A program made the translations under genes and the position numbers. DNA of 16,693 bases, taken from NCBI GenBank assembly GCA_035455185.1, contig DATIFQ010000191.1, forward strand, positions 1-16,693, read 5' to 3'. The stretch's first letter is position 1; each line of letters begins with the position of its first letter. The notes under the pieces are model-generated. The model was not told the DNA's origin. It was given only the letters and a program-made list of their open reading frames with translations, and did not search any database. This document shows, one piece after another, positions 13,704 to 16,693 of the stretch. This DNA comes from JAEHDI01 sp035455185. GTDB lineage: Bacteria; Acidobacteriota; Terriglobia; Bryobacterales; Bryobacteraceae.

Positions 13704-14134
13704 GAATCTACGAAGAACTCTTTATTTTGAAGCCGGATGCGACCGAGGAAGAGATCGACCAGGTAGTCGAGCAACTTCGGCAGGTTATCACCGGCGGCGG
13801 CGGAGAGGTCGACAAGATCGACAAGTGGGGCCTGCGGAGGCTCGCCTATCGGGTCCACAAGTACAACGAAGGCTTCTATGTGCTGATCCAATTCCGCGCC
13901 TCGCCGGAAGTCGTGCGGGAACTCGAGCGGCGGCTTCGCGTGACCGACCTTGCGGTGAAGTTCCTGACGGTCCGCATCGACGAGAAGCTGAAGCGGATCG
14001 AGAAGCGGAAGAAACAGCGCGAAAAGCGTGCGGCCAGAAAGCCTGCGGCGCCAGTGGCGGCGCCCCAACCGCCGGCGGCGGAAGAGATCATGGCTGAAGC
14101 CGGAGCGGCTGACGCCGGAACGGAGAGAGAGTAA
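13700..14134 (+). CDS. rpsF: 30S ribosomal protein S6
   Basis: A 144-residue S6 protein that pairs with S18 in the small-subunit platform. The start MRIYEELFILKPDATEEEI and the strand WGLRRLAYRVHKYNEGFYVLIQF are typical. Residues about 105-144 form an extra Lys-, Ala- and Pro-rich tail, longer than the usual S6 of 95-135 residues. GAGGA precedes ATG 13700 inside the end of pth, with which it overlaps by four bases. The stop TAA overlaps the rpsR ATG (TAATG), so S6 and S18 are made in step. No ssb gene lies between them, unlike in many Firmicutes. Confidence 0.97.
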   Translation: MRIYEELFILKPDATEEEIDQVVEQLRQVITGGGGEVDKIDKWGLRRLAYRVHKYNEGFYVLIQFRASPEVVRELERRLRVTDLAVKFLTVRIDEKLKRIEKRKKQREKRAARKPAAPVAAPQPPAAEEIMAEAGAADAGTERE

Positions 14135-14433
14135 TGGCCGAAACCAAGGGACGACCGGTCAGTGCCTCGCAGAGGCCGACGGGCGGCGACAAGGCGATCG
14201 CCGTCGGCAGAAAGCAATACTTCCGGCGGAAGAAAGTCTGCCGATTTTGTGTCGACAAGATCGACGACATCGACTACAAGGACGTGAAGCTGCTCTCGGG
14301 ATTTGTCTCCGAGCGCGGAAAGATCACCCCACGGCGGATATCCGGCGTGTGCACGCCGCACCAGCGGCGGCTGAGCGAGGCCGTCAAGCAGGCCCGCAAC
14401 ATCGCCCTGCTGCCGTTCACCACCCAGGTATAA
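14134..14433 (+). CDS. rpsR: 30S ribosomal protein S18, zinc-binding (C+) form
   Basis: A 99-residue S18 with YFRRKKVCRFC, IDYKDVKLL, SERGKITPRRISGVC and ARNIALLPF. The Cys36-x-x-Cys39 pair plus Cys73-x-x-His76 gives a complete zinc knuckle, so this is the C+ form; many bacteria have lost these ligands. The first 20 or so residues are a basic, poorly conserved extension. Translation is likely coupled to rpsF through the TAATG overlap. A 117-base structured gap separates it from rplI. Confidence 0.97.
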   Translation: MAETKGRPVSASQRPTGGDKAIAVGRKQYFRRKKVCRFCVDKIDDIDYKDVKLLSGFVSERGKITPRRISGVCTPHQRRLSEAVKQARNIALLPFTTQV

Positions 14434-14550
14434 GAGGAACCTGGAGGCAGCGCGGGAGTCCCGGCCGGAATGGCGGCGCCGGGTTTCACACCCGGTAGCC
14501 GCGACAACCGGTGGCGCGGACGAATGCGCGGCCACGGAGGCGAAAGAGTC
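14434..14550 (+). promoter_or_regulatory. Structured rpsR-rplI leader with two bulged hairpins
   Basis: Hairpin 1 pairs 14473-14484 with 14490-14502 in a 12-bp stem with one G-T pair, a bulged A at 14497 and a UUCAC loop. Hairpin 2 pairs 14511-14518 with 14527-14535 in eight pairs, with G14530 bulged. It ends one base before the rplI ribosome-binding site GGAGG (14536-14540). The rest of this operon is packed with almost no gaps, so a structured 117-base leader is notable. It may control rplI expression or mark an RNA processing site; no U-tract follows either stem, so termination is unlikely. Confidence 0.45.
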
Positions 14551-14997
14551 ATGGAAGTCATTCTGAGAGAAGATATCGAGAAAATCGGACATCGCGGCCA
14601 GGTTGTGCGAGTCGCCGACGGCTACGCCCGGAACTATCTCCTGCCGCGGCGGCTTGCGGTCCAGGCCACCGATGCGAACAAGACGATTGTGGAGCAGGAA
14701 CGGCAGGCGCACCTGCGCCGCGAGGCAAAAGAAAAGAGCGAGGCCGGGGACTTGGCCAAACTGCTGGCCGGCGTGAAGATCACCATCTCGCAAAAAGCGG
14801 GCGAGCAGGAACAGCTTTTCGGATCGGTGACCTCTAAGGACATTGCAGAGGCGCTCGAGAAGCAGAACTTCACCATCGACAGACGCAAGATCCATCTCGA
14901 TGAGCCGATCAAGCAACTCGGGGATTACAAGGTTGCCATCCGGCTCCACCATGATGTGACCGCCGAGGTCGATGTTCACGTAACGAAGGAAGAGTAG
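14551..14997 (+). CDS. rplI: 50S ribosomal protein L9
   Basis: A 148-residue L9, the usual length. The N-terminal domain (1-47) has MEVILREDIEKIGHRG and VVRVADGYARNYLLPRRLA, the 23S rRNA-binding signature. The long central helix (about 48-75, rich in Glu, Arg and Ala) leads to the C-terminal domain (about 78-148), with LFGSVTSKDIAEAL and KQLGDYKVAIRLH. ATG 14551 follows GGAGG at 14536-14540. An in-frame opening from 14470 is not real coding but the structured leader. The SDR gene begins 12 bases after its stop. Confidence 0.97.
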   Translation: MEVILREDIEKIGHRGQVVRVADGYARNYLLPRRLAVQATDANKTIVEQERQAHLRREAKEKSEAGDLAKLLAGVKITISQKAGEQEQLFGSVTSKDIAEALEKQNFTIDRRKIHLDEPIKQLGDYKVAIRLHHDVTAEVDVHVTKEE

Positions 14998-15009
14998 AGG
15001 CAGCCGGCC

Positions 15010-15768
15010 ATGGCATTCTTCGACCTGACGGGCCACACCGCGGTCGTAACGGGCGCCGCGACCGGAATCGGTGAGGCGGTTGTCCGCCGGCTTGCCGCCG
15101 CCGGAGCTTCCGTCGCGGCCGTCGATCTGGACATGGAAGGCGCGGCTCGGGTAGCAGGCGACATCGCCGGTGGCCCGGGTCGCCTCGTATTCGCGGTTCG
15201 CGCCGACATCTCGAGCGCGGAGTCCGTGAATCAAGCGGTCGCCGAGGTCCTTGACCGAACCGGCCGCATCGACGTGCTCGTGAATAATGCCGGCATCGCG
15301 GGCCGGGCCGCTCCGTTATGGGAGCAAACCGTGGAAGACTGGCAGCGGGTGATCGCCGTGAATATGAACGGCGTCTTCCATTGTTGCCGGGCGGTCATCA
15401 ACCACATGCGAGAGCGTCACTACGGACGGATCGTCAATGTTGCTTCCATCGCCGGCAAAGAAGGCAACCCGAACATGACCGGCTACTCGTCGACCAAGGC
15501 GGCGGTAATCGCATTCACCAAGTCCCTTGCCAAGGAAGTCGCCACCGAAGGGATTTGCGTGAATTCGGTTGCTCCGGCGGTCGTCAGAACACGGATTCTC
15601 GATCAGCTTACCCCCGCCCAGATCGAATACATGACCGCGCGCATTCCGATGCGCCGGACGGGCACACCCGACGAGATCGCCGCGGTGATTCATTTCCTGG
15701 CTAGCCCCGACTGCTCGTTCGTCACTGGGCAATGTTACGACGCGAGTGGCGGCCGCGCTACCTACTAA
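15010..15768 (+). CDS. SDR-family NAD-dependent oxidoreductase (FabG-like)
   Basis: A 252-residue classical short-chain dehydrogenase/reductase with a Rossmann fold. The cofactor loop is TGAATGIG (14-21), and Asp39 at the end of the second strand (AVDLD) favours NAD(H) over NADP(H). NNAG is at 92-95, and the catalytic tetrad is Asn118, Ser146, Tyr159 and Lys163 (YSSTK). The protein ends in SGGRATY. It resembles both 3-oxoacyl-ACP reductases and sugar or sugar-acid dehydrogenases; the NAD preference and the end sequence lean towards a catabolic dehydrogenase, but the substrate cannot be decided. GAGGCAG lies upstream of ATG 15010, and the gene follows rplI by 12 bases, so it probably shares the ribosomal transcript. 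A start codon for the next gene lies one base after its stop. Confidence 0.88.
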   Translation: MAFFDLTGHTAVVTGAATGIGEAVVRRLAAAGASVAAVDLDMEGAARVAGDIAGGPGRLVFAVRADISSAESVNQAVAEVLDRTGRIDVLVNNAGIAGRAAPLWEQTVEDWQRVIAVNMNGVFHCCRAVINHMRERHYGRIVNVASIAGKEGNPNMTGYSSTKAAVIAFTKSLAKEVATEGICVNSVAPAVVRTRILDQLTPAQIEYMTARIPMRRTGTPDEIAAVIHFLASPDCSFVTGQCYDASGGRATY

Positions 15769-15769
15769 T

Positions 15770-16693
15770 GTGATCCTCAGCCCGAATCAGTACCCCAGTG
15801 TTCCGGTCTACGATCTTCTCGTGGCCGCGGCGAACGGTCAGGCGCCCTTCGATCATCCCTTCTTAAACGCTCTATTCGAGCGATTCGACAGCGCTGTCCC
15901 GGATCTGGTCCGGTTCGGCATGGATGATCGGACCCATGACCTGATCGATCTGGAGCCGGAGCTTGTAGCGATATTCCGCTACAAGCCGACTTCGCTCGCG
16001 CTGCCCTTCCTTATCAAAGCGGTGCACCGGCAGCCGGATGACCTCTCCGAGGAGTTGATTGACGCGTTCCACCGCGTCGGACCATTAGCCGTCGAACCGT
16101 TACTCGAACTTTACCAGCGACTCGGTCCGGAGGAAGGTGGCGAAGTCTCGTTTACGCTGGCTGCTCTCCGGGTTAGAGACCAGCGGATCTTTGACGTTCT
16201 CATCAACCGGTTGTCCGTCGATCCCGGCGATGCCGCCATCCAGTTGGGGCTCTACGGAGACCCCGCCGCGAAACCGGCCTTGGAGAAACTGCTCCGCGAA
16301 TTCGAAGCGAATGGCGACGCTCCGCCTAGCACGATTTCGGAGATCAGGTGCGCTCTCCAGGATCTCGACGAGCCACGAGCGGAGGAAACCGCCGAGCCGT
16401 ACGACATCTGGTCGGACTATCCGGAAGCCGCACTGCCCTTGTTCGAGCATCTCAGCGAGCAGGAACGCACGAAATTTCTCGGCAGTCCGGTGGCCGAATA
16501 TCGCGCCAGAGCGGCTGAAAGCCTCGGACCGGAACTCAGCGCTACCGTGAAAGCGCACCTGTTCGAGATGGCTCGCACCGATCCGGAGGCGCCGGTACGA
16601 GGCGCCTGCTGGGAGAGGCTGCGCGATGCGCTCCCCGATACGGATGTGCGGGCGGCGATGATCGAGCGTCTCAGCGACGAGACTGCTCCGCAG
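15770..16693 (+). CDS. HEAT-repeat-like helical protein (3' end outside window)
   Basis: An open frame of 308 codons runs from GTG 15770 to the window edge without a stop. The protein is rich in amphipathic helix pairs: LALPFLIKAVHRQPDDLSEE, then DAFHRVGPLAVEPLLELYQ, then SFTLAALRVRDQRIFDVLINRL, then AAIQLGLYGDPAAKPALEKLL. Alternating A and B helices with the conserved Asp/Pro turn are typical of HEAT or PBS-lyase-type repeats, which form a curved scaffold for protein contacts. Later segments (EYRARAAESLGPELSATVKAHL, then APVRGACWERLRDAL) repeat the pattern. There is no signal peptide or catalytic motif. The GTG start lies one base after the SDR stop, with no good ribosome-binding site, so translation is probably coupled. 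The function is unknown; some relatives end in a SEC-C zinc motif, which would lie outside this window. Confidence 0.75.
   Translation, partial: MILSPNQYPSVPVYDLLVAAANGQAPFDHPFLNALFERFDSAVPDLVRFGMDDRTHDLIDLEPELVAIFRYKPTSLALPFLIKAVHRQPDDLSEELIDAFHRVGPLAVEPLLELYQRLGPEEGGEVSFTLAALRVRDQRIFDVLINRLSVDPGDAAIQLGLYGDPAAKPALEKLLREFEANGDAPPSTISEIRCALQDLDEPRAEETAEPYDIWSDYPEAALPLFEHLSEQERTKFLGSPVAEYRARAAESLGPELSATVKAHLFEMARTDPEAPVRGACWERLRDALPDTDVRAAMIERLSDETAPQ

Noticed and set aside
13876..15234. 452-codon minus-strand ORF across rpsF, rpsR, rplI and the SDR start
   Set aside because: It is antisense to four certain genes and has no domain; long antisense ORFs are common in this base composition.

Overview
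The window is GC-rich bacterial chromosome. Gene content and order suggest an Acidobacteriota member, perhaps of the Solibacter/Bryobacter group: split transketolase genes, ispE-prs-rplY(TL5 type)-pth-rpsF-rpsR-rplI in a row with no ssb between rpsF and rpsR, a sulfatase remnant, and a HEAT-repeat protein. This placement is an inference from gene content, not from a phylogeny.

Left part (1-3605): the last codons of a plus-strand gene (to 38) face a decayed minus-strand sulfatase tail (60-264). Then come a small zinc-ribbon protein (433-633), a stretch with only short ORFs, and a VanZ-like membrane protein (955-1344). A hairpin with a UUCG loop lies between this gene and a convergent, orphan asparagine-synthase-like gene (1532-3403, minus). 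That gene has Ser where the family's glutaminase has its catalytic Cys. A minus-strand tRNA-Leu(UAG) with encoded CCA and its own extended -10 promoter follows (3519-3605).

Middle part (3781-8519): a probable minus-strand operon encodes a soluble histidine kinase with no sensor domain, a NarL/FixJ-type response regulator and a family-2 amidohydrolase. Upstream of it is a second minus-strand operon holding the N- and C-terminal halves of transketolase. A divergent plus-strand gene encodes a protein made of two ACT domains. hemB (8532-9500, minus) is divergent from acylphosphatase.

Right part (9557-16693, all plus): acylphosphatase, then apt-ispE-prs, rplY-pth-rpsF-rpsR-rplI, an SDR oxidoreductase and an unfinished HEAT-repeat protein. 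Genes are tightly packed, with stop/start overlaps at apt/ispE, pth/rpsF and rpsF/rpsR and a 46-base ispE/prs overlap. The one notable gap, between rpsR and rplI, holds two strong hairpins next to the rplI ribosome-binding site. This block links nucleotide and isoprenoid precursor supply (PRPP, AMP salvage, IspE) with translation (S6, S18, L9, L25, Pth).

An extended -10 motif, TGC followed by TAYRAT, recurs upstream of tRNA-Leu, acylphosphatase and apt, and looks like a local promoter signature. hemB, and possibly the asparagine-synthase-like gene, look leaderless. I found no CRISPR array, intact transposon, integrase or phage gene. Most of the window is housekeeping. The least explained elements are the Cys-less asparagine-synthase-like orphan, the sensorless kinase/regulator/amidohydrolase operon, the rpsR-rplI structured leader and the small zinc-ribbon protein.
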